Positions 36,122 to 44,437 of a stretch of 64,000 bases of DNA are shown piece after piece. The stretch covers positions 1 to 64,000 of the forward strand of contig NZ_AYSE01000014.1 in assembly GCF_000504165.1 (NCBI RefSeq). Reading direction: 5' to 3'. The notes under the pieces are model-generated. The model worked only from the letters and a program-made list of their open reading frames with translations, ran no database searches and was not told the origin of the DNA. Each line of letters opens with the position of its first letter. The first letter of the stretch is position 1. The position numbers were made by a program, and so were the translations under genes. Origin of the DNA: Bacillus sp. FJAT-14578 (lineage in GTDB: Bacteria > Bacillota > Bacilli > Bacillales > Bacillaceae_H).

Positions 36122-37468
36122 CTACATTTGTATTTCTTCTACCTCAAATTGAGGAGGAGCTGAACGAAATGCTTTCGTAATATATAGGAGATAGCCAAAA
36201 CCAAGAGCTGCCCAGCCCAATCCAAGCATAAAGGAACTTGTTTCAAGGTTTACCCATAATACTCCTACTAACCCTGCACCGATTAACGGCAATACAAGAT
36301 AGTTAATAAACCCTTTTACTGTTTTATGTTTCTTTTCACGAATCACAAAATGGCTAATAACAGACAGATTGACAAAGGTGAATGCGATAAGCGCTCCAAA
36401 GTTAATCAGTGAAGTCGCCATAACTAAATCAAAAAATATGGCAGACAAGGAAACAACACCAACCAACATGGCATTAAACGCAGGTGTTCGCCACTTTGGA
36501 TGTATATAGCCAAACCATTTCTTCGGAAACACATTGTCACGTCCCATAACGTATAAAAGACGGGAAACACTGGCATGAGACGCCATCCCTGATGCGAGTG
36601 TATTGATGAACGTTGTACATAAAAAGATGGATTGAAACAGCTTGCCTCCTACATAAAGGGCAATCTCGGGCAAGGCAGCCTCTGGATCATTGAACCTGGA
36701 CATATCCGGGAAAAATAATTGAATAAAAAATGATGCTGTGATGAAAATGACTCCTCCCCAGAGCGCAGTAAGAAAAATAGCACGTGGAATCGTCTTTGCT
36801 GCGTTCGGTGTTTCTTCCGCAAGCGTAGTAACAGCATCAAACCCTAAAAAGGAAAAGCATAGAACGGTTGCTCCAGTCACCAATGCCGAAAGTTGCATAT
36901 CTTCCGTAAAAAATGGCTGTATCGTCAACACCTCTCCTGTACCTTCTCCATTATGAAGGCCTCTTACCACCAAAATAACGAACACTGCCATAATGGCGAT
37001 TTGAATTAAGACAAAAACGGTATTGAAGTTTGCCAGTATATTGACACTCCTTAAGTTAAGGAAAGTGACAATCGCTACAAAAATGATGACCCAAAGCCAG
37101 GAAGGGACTTCTGGAAATAAAGCGGAGAGATAAAGCTTTGTTAGCAATGCGTTAATCATGGGCAAAAACAAATAATCCAGTAAAGATGACCATCCGACCA
37201 GAAAGCCAAGATGTGGATTTATCGCCTTTTGTGTATACGTGTAAGCAGAACCTGCCGTCGGATAAACTTTGACTAATTTTCCGTAACTAGCGGCCGTAAA
37301 CAACATACCTGCCAGTGCTATCATATACGCTGCAGGAACATGTCCTTCTGTTATATCTGATACAATACCGAATGTATCAAACACAACCATCGGTGTCATA
37401 TATGCTAATCCCATCATTACAACTTGCCACAATTTCAACGATCTTTTTAACCGTCCGCCATTCTCCAC
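36122..37468 (-). CDS. puuP: PuuP-like putrescine importer (APC family), copy 2
   Basis: 448 aa, 12 membrane helices. Almost colinear with E. coli Puu[96 protein letters not shown] and [20 protein letters not shown]. This strongly suggests putrescine as substrate. Followed after 268 bases by copy 1. No good sigma-54 promoter is seen upstream (a TGGCAC-N5-TTGAA near 37716 has a weak -12). Confidence 0.88.
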   Translation of the reverse strand: MENGGRLKRSLKLWQVVMMGLAYMTPMVVFDTFGIVSDITEGHVPAAYMIALAGMLFTAASYGKLVKVYPTAGSAYTYTQKAINPHLGFLVGWSSLLDYLFLPMINALLTKLYLSALFPEVPSWLWVIIFVAIVTFLNLRSVNILANFNTVFVLIQIAIMAVFVILVVRGLHNGEGTGEVLTIQPFFTEDMQLSALVTGATVLCFSFLGFDAVTTLAEETPNAAKTIPRAIFLTALWGGVIFITASFFIQLFFPDMSRFNDPEAALPEIALYVGGKLFQSIFLCTTFINTLASGMASHASVSRLLYVMGRDNVFPKKWFGYIHPKWRTPAFNAMLVGVVSLSAIFFDLVMATSLINFGALIAFTFVNLSVISHFVIREKKHKTVKGFINYLVLPLIGAGLVGVLWVNLETSSFMLGLGWAALGFGYLLYITKAFRSAPPQFEVEEIQM

Positions 37469-37660
37469 GTATCATTCCCCCTTATTAGTTGAATTCAAAG
37501 CAATTTCACTAAAGAATTCCTTTATCTTTCTTTACTTTTATCTTCCTCCCTTTGTAAAGCCTTCGCTAAAGAACAACGTTGACTCATTCATGCAAAAATC
37601 CCTTTTCAAAGAAGGCTGATAGTGAACGACATTCAAACAAGCTAAACTTAGCATCAACCT

Positions 37661-37936
37661 TTAACACAGCTTCAAAAAAAGAAATTCGTTAAACATTCTT
37701 TCAATTTCCGTGCCAGTTTGATATAAAAGGGGCTCTTTTTCTTTAAAATAGTGGTTGTTTGAAAAGATAGCAGAAGGAAAAAGCGTGTAACAACAATCAT
37801 TTATTTGATATTGATTTATTTTTTTATTATTCGGAAAAAGGTCCTGATTTTTTTTGACTGCAAAAGAGCCTTCCCTTACTTCCAATGAGTAATTATTCAA
37901 AACTGCATATATTATTCTGTATTTCATAACTTTCAC
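37661..37936 (-). CDS. Hypothetical 91-aa protein in the polyamine island
   Basis: Core MKYRIIYAVLNNYSLEVREG, then AVKKNQDLFPNNKKINQYQI, NDCCYTLFPSAIFSNNHYF and a C-terminal helix ending FLKLC. I set the start at GTG 37936, nine bases after AAAGGA; ATG at 37954 or 37927 are alternatives. Lies between the agmatinase sigma-54 promoter and puuP copy 2, transcribed with puuP. No family recognised; may be a small co-transcribed regulator or an artefact. Confidence 0.45.
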   Translation of the reverse strand: MKVMKYRIIYAVLNNYSLEVREGSFAVKKNQDLFPNNKKINQYQINDCCYTLFPSAIFSNNHYFKEKEPLLYQTGTEIERMFNEFLFLKLC

Positions 37937-38001
37937 GCTATCCAATCCTTTCATTCCCGAGGATTTTTAAGTCTCTCTTCATTATTGGTCGTAAATTTGA
38001 A

Positions 38002-38018
38002 TTGGCACATTTCTTGCA
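38002..38018 (+). promoter_or_regulatory. Sigma-54 promoter of the agmatinase gene
   Basis: TTGGCAC-ATTTC-TTGCA, an exact consensus match, 46 bases before the start codon. Confidence 0.9.
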
Positions 38019-38063
38019 GAATAGAAATATGAGAACTCAATATGAAAATGGGGGAATTTAAAC

Positions 38064-39044
38064 ATGCAATATCCTTTATCACCAGATGTCAAGCCAGAGT
38101 TTTGTACGACCGGTTCCTTTATGCGTTTACCTTCTGCAAAAGAAAAGGCCAAATTGGCAATAGTGGGAATGCCCTTTGATACAGCTGCTTCCTTTCGCGT
38201 AGGAGCACGCTTTGCACCTCAAGCTATCCGTCAAGCATCCATGACATTGTTTCCTTACCATCCGATTCATCAGGTGTATCCATTTGATGAATGCAATGCC
38301 ATTGATATAGGAGATGTATCAGTCATCCCCCACAATATCCATCGCAGCTATGAATTAATCGAAACGGCTATGGTAGATTTAATGAAACAAGGAATCATTC
38401 CGATTGGGTTAGGCGGGGACCATTCCGTTACATTAGCCAATCTTCGTGCAGCAGCTAAAATATACGGTCCGGTTGCATTAATTCATTTTGATTCACATAC
38501 AGATACATGGGATACGTATTACGAGGAAAAGTATTGGCACGGTTCCCCTTTTATCCGCGCCTATGAGGAGGGGCTTTTGCAAGCAGATAAAGTATTCCAA
38601 CTCGGTATTCGAGGAACATTAAATCATCCCGGTGATATCGATTCCAGCAAAGAACTGGGATATCATGTTATTACGACACCAGAATTAAAAAAACGCGGGA
38701 TGGATGATGTCCTCAAGCAAATGAAGCAAACAATCGGGGATACTCCTTGTTTCTTAACCTTCGATATTGACTTTGTCGACCCTTCTTGCGCTCCCGGAAC
38801 CGGAACACTGGAGGTTGGCGGTTTAAATAGCTTAGAAACATTGGAAATCATTCGTTCGTTAACAGACTTCAATTTTATCGGCTTCGACCTTGTGGAAGTT
38901 CTTCCGCCTTATGATCCCACACAAATCACATCCTTACTGGCAGCAACGATTGTCCATGAATTTGCTAGTCTAGTAGCACTTAAAGTGAAGGAAGAAAAAA
39001 TAGCGGGAACGGCAGCTGGACATGACGCTATTTCGCACGAATGA
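38064..39044 (+). CDS. speB: Agmatinase / guanidino-acid ureohydrolase
   Basis: 326-aa arginase-superfamily metalloenzyme, hydrolysing agmatine to putrescine plus urea. Mn ligands: H120 in GLGGDHSVT, D143/H145/D147 in HFDSHTDTWD, D234/D236 in LTFDIDFVDP. The N-terminal GSFMRLP and C-terminal GFDLVEVLPPYDPTQIT are typical of agmatinase/guanidinobutyrase relatives in catabolic clusters and longer than the biosynthetic SpeB of B. subtilis (290 aa). Guanidinobutyrase (giving GABA) is a fair alternative, since GABA is also in this pathway. Exact sigma-54 promoter in front; hairpin at 39166-39201 behind. Confidence 0.86.
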   Translation: MQYPLSPDVKPEFCTTGSFMRLPSAKEKAKLAIVGMPFDTAASFRVGARFAPQAIRQASMTLFPYHPIHQVYPFDECNAIDIGDVSVIPHNIHRSYELIETAMVDLMKQGIIPIGLGGDHSVTLANLRAAAKIYGPVALIHFDSHTDTWDTYYEEKYWHGSPFIRAYEEGLLQADKVFQLGIRGTLNHPGDIDSSKELGYHVITTPELKKRGMDDVLKQMKQTIGDTPCFLTFDIDFVDPSCAPGTGTLEVGGLNSLETLEIIRSLTDFNFIGFDLVEVLPPYDPTQITSLLAATIVHEFASLVALKVKEEKIAGTAAGHDAISHE

Positions 39045-39165
39045 GCCAAAATTGGCTAACAATTAGCATGGATCTTTAATAAAATCATAGAATCATCGAT
39101 TATTTACCAATAAATGGCCCAAGTCCCCCCTTCGATTCAATACATGATTATAGAGCAAATCAAAC

Positions 39166-39201
39166 AGCCCCATCCTCCTGACCTTCCTCTATGATGGGGC
39201 T
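39166..39201 (+). terminator. Terminator of the agmatinase gene
   Basis: AGCCCCATC / GATGGGGCT stem; T-rich but interrupted tail. Confidence 0.55.
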
Positions 39202-39344
39202 ACTCTTGTATATTTTTGATAATTACATGGATAGCCTTCATTTAAATCGCTCCATAAGTCCAAACCATTTTCAAAATTCTTCATATGCTACATATAAAGG
39301 GAACGACAATCGTTCCTTTTAATTTCCACAAAGAGGTGAATGAA

Positions 39345-39443
39345 ATGTCAGGAGGACACAACAACACTTTTGCGTTAATCGTTGTGTTGTTTATTCTATT
39401 AATCATTGTCGGTGCCGGCGCTTTAGGCGGTTACGGATACTAA
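39345..39443 (+). CDS. YjcZ-family sporulation peptide 1
   Basis: 32 aa, MSGGHNNTFALIVVLFILLI then IVGAGALGGYGY. The FALIVVLFILLIIVGA membrane segment is the YjcZ family hallmark (short Gly-rich membrane peptides, many expressed in sporulation). Ribosome site AGAGGTGAATGAA. Followed 49 bases later by a paralogue. Confidence 0.9.
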   Translation: MSGGHNNTFALIVVLFILLIIVGAGALGGYGY

Positions 39444-39492
39444 AGAAACCTGTTTTCATCGGGAATTTTTTGATTGCGGGAGGTGAAAAGGT

Positions 39493-39645
39493 ATGGGATT
39501 CGGAGGATGCTGCGGTGGTTATGGATACGGCGGCGGTTACGGCGGCGGTTACGGCGGCGGTTACGGCGGCGGCTTTGCGTTAATCGTTGTATTGTTCATT
39601 TTATTAATCATTGTCGGTGCTGTTGCTTTCGATAAAAAGTGTTAA
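39493..39645 (+). CDS. YjcZ-family sporulation peptide 2, Gly/Tyr-rich
   Basis: 50 aa: Cys pair and YGGG repeats (GFGGCCGGYGYGGGYGGG) then the same membrane segment FALIVVLFILLIIVGAVAF and DKKC tail. The GGCGGTTAC units are a 12-base tandem repeat in the DNA. GGGAGGTGAAAAGGT ribosome site. Probably co-transcribed with peptide 1. Confidence 0.88.
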   Translation: MGFGGCCGGYGYGGGYGGGYGGGYGGGFALIVVLFILLIIVGAVAFDKKC

Positions 39646-39663
39646 TACACTAATTTTTGCAAT

Positions 39664-39702
39664 AGCAGGCCGCCTGCAAGGATTTCTTGGAGGCGGTTTG
39701 CT
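39664..39702. terminator. Terminator after the YjcZ pair
   Basis: GCAGGCCGCCT / AGGCGGTTTGC stem, T-rich tail; serves also the convergent hydrolase gene. Confidence 0.65.
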
Positions 39703-39759
39703 GTTTATTATTCTCTAATTGATTTTCAAATCCTGTTCTGCTTCTATAGGCCCATCTTT

Positions 39760-40545
39760 TTAATGTAAATTGATTTCTTTTTCTTCTCCGTACCCTATCG
39801 CCAACACTTTCGTTCGATTATTGCCTTTTAATAACTCAGCTAATTCTTTGTCTTTATCCATCATATTTTCAATAATCGGGAAGCTGCTCATTAACTGTTC
39901 CATCGCTTCTTTAGAAGGCGCATTTTCTTTTGTAGGGAAAGTATGGCTTGGAATCACGATTTTAACGTTAAGCAAATGGTTCACGGCATAAGCCGCTTCT
40001 TTCGGTCCCATCGTAAATTGACCTGAAGATGATAAAATCGCGATATCTGGCTCATATAGATCTTGAATGAGCTTCATATCCATCATGATGGCAGTATCTC
40101 CGGAGTGATATAGAGTGACATCTTCTTTGAAGTCGAAAATATATCCGCACGCTTCCCCTGCATAAACCGGGGTACCGACGGTCTCGCCATAAGACGAAGT
40201 ATGTACAGCTTTTACCATCGTAACGCTTGTCCCTTCTAAATCGATGGATCCCCCAAAATTTAACGGATATACATTTTTGACTCCTTGCTGCATCAAAATT
40301 AACGCCAGCTCGTATTGGGCAATAACCAATACATCCGGCTTAACTTCCAAGATTTTATTTAAACCGCTTGTATGGTCAAAATGTCCATGAGTTAAAAATA
40401 CCGCATCAATCGTTGCTAAATAATCCGGCTCCGCATATTCACTTGGACAACCAGGATTCATATCAAAAAATGGGTCCACTAAAAATTTTTTCTCTTGTTT
40501 GGTAGTAAACACATACATTGCATGACCTAAACGTAATATTTTCAT
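39760..40545 (-). CDS. UPF0173-like metal-dependent hydrolase (metallo-beta-lactamase fold)
   Basis: 261 aa. Zinc-binding motif THGHFDHTSG (H53, H55, D57, H58), further ligands in HSGDTAIMMDM and IPSHTFPT. UPF0173/YtkL-type proteins hydrolyse unknown small substrates in the cytosol. Some spacing differs from YtkL (about 225 aa), so it is a larger relative. Monocistronic. Confidence 0.8.
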   Translation of the reverse strand: MKILRLGHAMYVFTTKQEKKFLVDPFFDMNPGCPSEYAEPDYLATIDAVFLTHGHFDHTSGLNKILEVKPDVLVIAQYELALILMQQGVKNVYPLNFGGSIDLEGTSVTMVKAVHTSSYGETVGTPVYAGEACGYIFDFKEDVTLYHSGDTAIMMDMKLIQDLYEPDIAILSSSGQFTMGPKEAAYAVNHLLNVKIVIPSHTFPTKENAPSKEAMEQLMSSFPIIENMMDKDKELAELLKGNNRTKVLAIGYGEEKEINLH

Positions 40546-40934
40546 TTCTTTTCTCCCCCAATACCCTCTTTAAATTTATCGTTCTTCCGTGTGGTGAAGT
40601 ACAGCTATTGCCCTCTTCATACAATTAAATACTAATTTCCACTTAGTTGTATGAATTGGGAATTTCCCCCTCAATCATTATAATAAAAACGTTTAAAATT
40701 TAAAATAATAAATAGGTAAATATAAGAGGAATTTGAATGGGATAAGAATATTGAGGAAAATTCCTATTGAAACACTTTTTCATCTGCTTTAGAAAAACTA
40801 TTCAACTTTCGACCAATACTTGTTTTACATACATCTCGTTCCGCACAAAAAATTTTACTTCTTCAATTCTTGACTCATTATTACCAAAATTGATAATATT
40901 ATATAAAACAATATTATTTAAAGGAATGATGGCT
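40546..40934. other. Divergent intergenic region
   Basis: AT-rich; no gene or convincing regulatory element. The plus-strand frame continues upstream into this region but lacks a ribosome site. Confidence 0.4.
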
Positions 40935-41876
40935 ATGGCATTTAAAGAACAAGAAGTAACCATTGCAGGCACATATAATTTAGCGGGAACCTTGACAATT
41001 CCTCAAAGCAGGGAAGAAAAATATCCTCTTATTCTATTCGTTCATGGAAGCGGAGAAGTCGATCGGAATGAAAACGCAAAAGGAATGCCCATTAATGCAT
41101 TTAAAGAATTAAGTGATTTGGCGGCAGAACAAGGCTTTGCAACTTTGCGCTATGACAAGCGAGGAATCGGCCAAAGTGAGGGGGATTATTTTGCCGCAGG
41201 CTTTTTTGATTTAGTGGATGATGCTGTATATGCTCTACAATTCGCTAAACAGCATCCTGAAATTGATGACGAACGCATTATTCTTCTTGGCCATAGTGAA
41301 GGTTGTTTAGTCATTCCTGCTGTCCACCAAAAAATCCCGGTTCAAGGTATGATTCTTCTCTCTGGATCGGCTGAACCCCTTTCCGTCACCACAGAATGGC
41401 AGCGAAGACAACTGATAGAAGACATGCATAATACAACAGGATTTACTGGTTGGCTGCTCCGTTTCCTAAAAGCGGATCAAAAATTTCTAAAGATGAATGA
41501 TGAATTAACCACAAAGATTACTAGCACAGATAAAGATGTCATTCGCTTTAAGGGAAAGAAAATTAATGCCAAATGGAATAGGGAACATGGACAGTTCGAT
41601 GTTCGCGAATATTTATCGGAAATCGACTGCCCTGTCCTTGCCATCACGGGAACAAAGGATGTACAAGTCAAACCGGAACAAGTCAAAGATATTTGTCACC
41701 TTGTACAAGGTCAGTGCGAGTATCATCTCATTGAAAATATGACGCATATTTTGCGGAAAACGGATGTAGACCATCGCTTTCAAGCCATTTTGAAAGATTA
41801 TAAAAAGCAAGTCCAGCGACCTGTTGACCATGAACTGAAACAAATTATCACGCGATGGCTGGATGGTTGGAATTAG
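40935..41876 (+). CDS. Alpha/beta hydrolase (dienelactone hydrolase/esterase-like)
   Basis: 313 aa. Oxyanion-hole motif FVHGSGEVDRN, nucleophile S121 in LLGHSEG, then a lid-like insert, and Asp/His candidates in ITGTKDVQVKPEQ and ENMTHILRK. The usual substrate class is esters; real substrate unknown. Start at 40935, nine bases after AAAGGA; two ATGs just upstream are alternatives. The open frame back to 40767 has no ribosome site. Confidence 0.82.
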   Translation: MAFKEQEVTIAGTYNLAGTLTIPQSREEKYPLILFVHGSGEVDRNENAKGMPINAFKELSDLAAEQGFATLRYDKRGIGQSEGDYFAAGFFDLVDDAVYALQFAKQHPEIDDERIILLGHSEGCLVIPAVHQKIPVQGMILLSGSAEPLSVTTEWQRRQLIEDMHNTTGFTGWLLRFLKADQKFLKMNDELTTKITSTDKDVIRFKGKKINAKWNREHGQFDVREYLSEIDCPVLAITGTKDVQVKPEQVKDICHLVQGQCEYHLIENMTHILRKTDVDHRFQAILKDYKKQVQRPVDHELKQIITRWLDGWN

Positions 41877-41941
41877 AAAGAAATTTTATGCAGGATGAAA
41901 TCGGTGAAAATGATTGGCTAACGGTTAATCATTAGATACGC

Positions 41942-41983
41942 ATAAATAATAGGACAGGCAAAAAAACCTGTCCTATTATTTAT
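41942..41983. terminator. Perfect 17-bp bidirectional hairpin terminator
   Basis: ATAAATAATAGGACAGG, eight-base loop, exact complement. Confidence 0.75.
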
Positions 41984-42186
41984 GTAGCATTTTTTTATAA
42001 TAATACTGCTAATACTTTACTATTTTAATTTTTTAAAAAAATAGTTGTGATATTAACAAAAATGTTTTAAAATACATGTTAGTGAATATATATAAATTTT
42101 TTAAATGTTATTTCAAAAATAATATTTTTATTTTATAATATTAATAATTTTCAAAAAATGAAAAGAGAAAATGAGGGGGAAAAAAC
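41984..42186. other. Very AT-rich leader
   Basis: About 200 bases of A/T-rich sequence before the lipoprotein gene; possible UP-element/promoter DNA, no box I would name. Confidence 0.35.
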
Positions 42187-43002
42187 ATGAAAAAGAAAAA
42201 ATGGTTTTCGTCAATTCTAAGCGGTATGCTTGCTGTCAGTCTATTAACAGCATGCGGAACAAGCGGTGAAAAAGAAAATGGAGCTGCTGAAGGCGGAGCA
42301 GAAAAAGAAGAAAAGAAAGTATTAACAATGGGTACATCTGCCGACTATCCACCATTCGAGTACATCGATACAGCTAAAGGTGATGAAATTATCGGTTTTG
42401 ATGCTGATTTAGCAAAAGCGATTACAAAAGAACTTGGATACGAAGTGGAATTGGTAGATATGGATTTCAACGGTCTAATTCCAGCAATTCAAGCTGGCAA
42501 AGTAGATTTTGTTATGGCAGGTATGACTGCTACTGAAGAACGTAAAAAGAGCGTCGATTTCACGGAGCCGTACTACATTAGCAACAATCTCATTGTGACG
42601 AAAAAAGACAGCGGCATTAAAACCCTTGAAGACTTAAAAGGAAAAACGGTTGGTGTGCAAGTAGGAACTATCCAAGAAGGAAAAGCAATGGAGCTTCAAA
42701 AAACAATCGATATGAAAGTTGAAAATCGCAACCGCATTCCAGAAATCATTCAGGAAATGAACTCAAATCGTTTTGATGCAGCAGTAATTGAAGATGTAGT
42801 TGCAAAAAACTACTTTAATAAAGATGAGACCCTTGTAGGCTTTGCCATTCCAGATGCAGAGGAAAAAGGATCGGCTGTAGCGTTTCCTAAAGACAGCGAG
42901 TTGACTGCCGAGTTCAACACTGTGTTAAAGGAAATGAAAGAAAGCGGCGAACTGGATAAATTAATCGAAAAATGGTTCGGCGGCGAACAACCGGCTCAAT
43001 AA
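42187..43002 (+). CDS. Amino-acid ABC transporter substrate-binding lipoprotein (orphan)
   Basis: 271 aa. Signal peptide with lipobox LLTAC (Cys about residue 22), acidic linker, then an SBP_bac_3 periplasmic-binding fold: SADYPPFEYIDTAKGDEIIG, DADLAKAITKELGYEVELVD, AGKVDFVMAGMTATEERKK, VGVQVGTIQEGKA and a C-terminal WFGGE. Polar amino-acid binding (ArtP/YqiX type) is likely. No permease or ATPase gene is next to it, so it must use components elsewhere. GAGGGGGAAAAAAC ribosome site. Confidence 0.88.
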   Translation: MKKKKWFSSILSGMLAVSLLTACGTSGEKENGAAEGGAEKEEKKVLTMGTSADYPPFEYIDTAKGDEIIGFDADLAKAITKELGYEVELVDMDFNGLIPAIQAGKVDFVMAGMTATEERKKSVDFTEPYYISNNLIVTKKDSGIKTLEDLKGKTVGVQVGTIQEGKAMELQKTIDMKVENRNRIPEIIQEMNSNRFDAAVIEDVVAKNYFNKDETLVGFAIPDAEEKGSAVAFPKDSELTAEFNTVLKEMKESGELDKLIEKWFGGEQPAQ

Positions 43003-43012
43003 TACCAATAAA

Positions 43013-43052
43013 ACAGAGAAACGATGACGCAAAATTCGCCATCGTTTCTCTG
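43013..43052. terminator. Terminator of the binding-protein gene
   Basis: ACAGAGAAACGATG / CATCGTTTCTCTGT stem followed by TTATTTTT. Confidence 0.8.
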
Positions 43053-43111
43053 TTTATTTTTTGTGTTGAACGATTCATGTTGATTCCTCTATTTTTGGCT
43101 GAATATGATAG

Positions 43112-43783
43112 TTAAGCCGTTTCCTTACTTAAGTCTTTCAACTTTTGGAGTTCCTTTTCTACTTCGTCTTGCATGGCTAAATCCATATAACGGGGATGAA
43201 AGGCGTTTGAAGACTCGGACAATTGGTGACCTGCTTGTACCTCAGCCTCCATCATTAATACTCGTTCCTCTGCTCTCGCTACTCCTCTTGCTACATTCTC
43301 TGTGCTGAATGATATACAAGTGTTGTGCATTTGTTTCATCGAATGAGCCACATTTGCCCTTGAAACTAACAAAAATCTTTTTTGCTGTAACTCTTGATAT
43401 TTTTGTTTCAATTGATTCAACTGTTCCCAGAGAGTTGTCGTCTGGCTTTTGATCATTTCATACTGCTCTTGATAGACGTGCAGCTGCTTCTCTTGAATCA
43501 ACTTCTCCTGTACAGCCAGTTTGGCGATTTGCTCTTCCCCTCGTTCCACCGCCAGTTTTGCCTGCCGGTTCCTTTTGCTGATTAGTTCCTCTGTCTCTAT
43601 CATTAAAGCTTCTTGTTTTTTTTCTAAAAAGATTTGATTAGAAAGAGCTTTCTGTCCCTTGTTGATTTCCTGCTCCATTTCTCTTACATATTGATTTAAC
43701 ATCTCGATTGGATCTTCTACTTTATCAAGAAGTCCATGCGTTTCAGCCATCATAATATTTTTTATACGTTTAAAAATTGCCAT
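43112..43783 (-). CDS. PspA/IM30-family membrane-stress protein (LiaH-like)
   Basis: 223 aa, almost entirely coiled coil, with amphipathic N-terminal helix MAIFKRIKNIMMAETHGLLD and the PspA signature EDPIEMLNQYVREMEQEI. PspA/LiaH proteins polymerise on damaged membranes. Start at ATG 43783, ten bases after AGGAG, because MxxFKRIKxx is the family start; it overlaps the end of the upstream membrane-protein gene by 14 bases, so translation is coupled. Confidence 0.88.
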   Translation of the reverse strand: MAIFKRIKNIMMAETHGLLDKVEDPIEMLNQYVREMEQEINKGQKALSNQIFLEKKQEALMIETEELISKRNRQAKLAVERGEEQIAKLAVQEKLIQEKQLHVYQEQYEMIKSQTTTLWEQLNQLKQKYQELQQKRFLLVSRANVAHSMKQMHNTCISFSTENVARGVARAEERVLMMEAEVQAGHQLSESSNAFHPRYMDLAMQDEVEKELQKLKDLSKETA

Positions 43784-44195
43784 ATTTTCCATTCTCCTTT
43801 TTCAATGTTTGATTTTCTTCCCACTCATCCAATACATCTGCATTCATGGTGTTTATATGAGCAGCTCGATTAATAATAGACGCTTCCATAACGGAAGATT
43901 GGAACGAGCGATTCGCTTCTTTCTTTTTAAGCCATCTCCATAAGATAACGGCAGCAGCTACTCCTAAAAACAGAAACACAACCCATCCCATCAAATGAAA
44001 GCCTCCATGATGCGGTCCATGCATAAAATGGTGGTGTCCAAAGCCCGGCCCATGTCCCATGCCTATTGGCTGGTGACGCAGCGGGGCATTATAAAAGAAG
44101 AAACCTCCGAAGAAGTTCATCAGAAACTTGATTGCGGTAAATGCAAGAATCACCCCAGCGATCCATAACATACCTTTTCGTACTTGAGCATTCAT
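43770..44195 (-). CDS. Two-span membrane protein with His/Gly-rich loop, likely LiaI-type anchor
   Basis: 141 aa. TM1 about 8-32, a loop rich in His/Gly/Met (GMGHGPGFGHHHFMHGPHHG), TM2 about 68-87, then a charged cytosolic tail ending ENGKYGNF. Overlaps the PspA-like gene. In the lia and other psp systems a small membrane protein tethers PspA/LiaH; this gene has the same place and topology, so that role is inferred. The His-rich loop could bind metal. Start at 44195 after AAAGGAGGAGAAAGA. Confidence 0.75.
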   Translation of the reverse strand: MNAQVRKGMLWIAGVILAFTAIKFLMNFFGGFFFYNAPLRHQPIGMGHGPGFGHHHFMHGPHHGGFHLMGWVVFLFLGVAAAVILWRWLKKKEANRSFQSSVMEASIINRAAHINTMNADVLDEWEENQTLKKENGKYGNF

Positions 44196-44325
44196 TCTTT
44201 CTCCTCCTTTCATCTCTTGATACTAGAATTTTAGTAAAGTAAAATGAAAAAACGATGAAAAATAACGAGACTTAAAAACTATTTAAATTTCTTTTCGTAA
44301 GAAAACTCACCTATCAATAGGTGAG
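44196..44325. other. Upstream region of the LiaI/LiaH-like operon
   Basis: AT-rich; a perfect AACTCACCTA / TAGGTGAGTT hairpin at 44304-44327 abuts the IS left end and may be the IS target or an old terminator. Confidence 0.4.
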
Positions 44326-44340
44326 TTCAGTTTGTCGACA

Positions 44341-44376
44341 AAAGGGGTTCGGAATGGTCTCATTCCGAACCCCTTT
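44341..44376 (-). terminator. Terminator inside the IS left end
   Basis: AAAGGGGTTCGGAATG / CATTCCGAACCCCTTT stem with T-run; ends transposase transcription and can block read-through. Confidence 0.8.
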
Positions 44377-44437
44377 TTGGCTTTTTGTTGGATTTGAAGC
44401 TATTTAAGAGAATGACAAACCTCTCCGAGTTCATCAT

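Noticed and set aside
37700..37720. Fourth sigma-54 promoter upstream of puuP copy 2 (TGGCAC-N5-TTGAA)
   Set aside because: The -12 element is TTGAA instead of TTGC and it lies inside a predicted small gene, 240 bases from puuP.
40767..40934. N-terminal extension of the alpha/beta hydrolase
   Set aside because: No ribosome site before 40767 and unlike family N-termini; AAAGGA supports the start at 40935.
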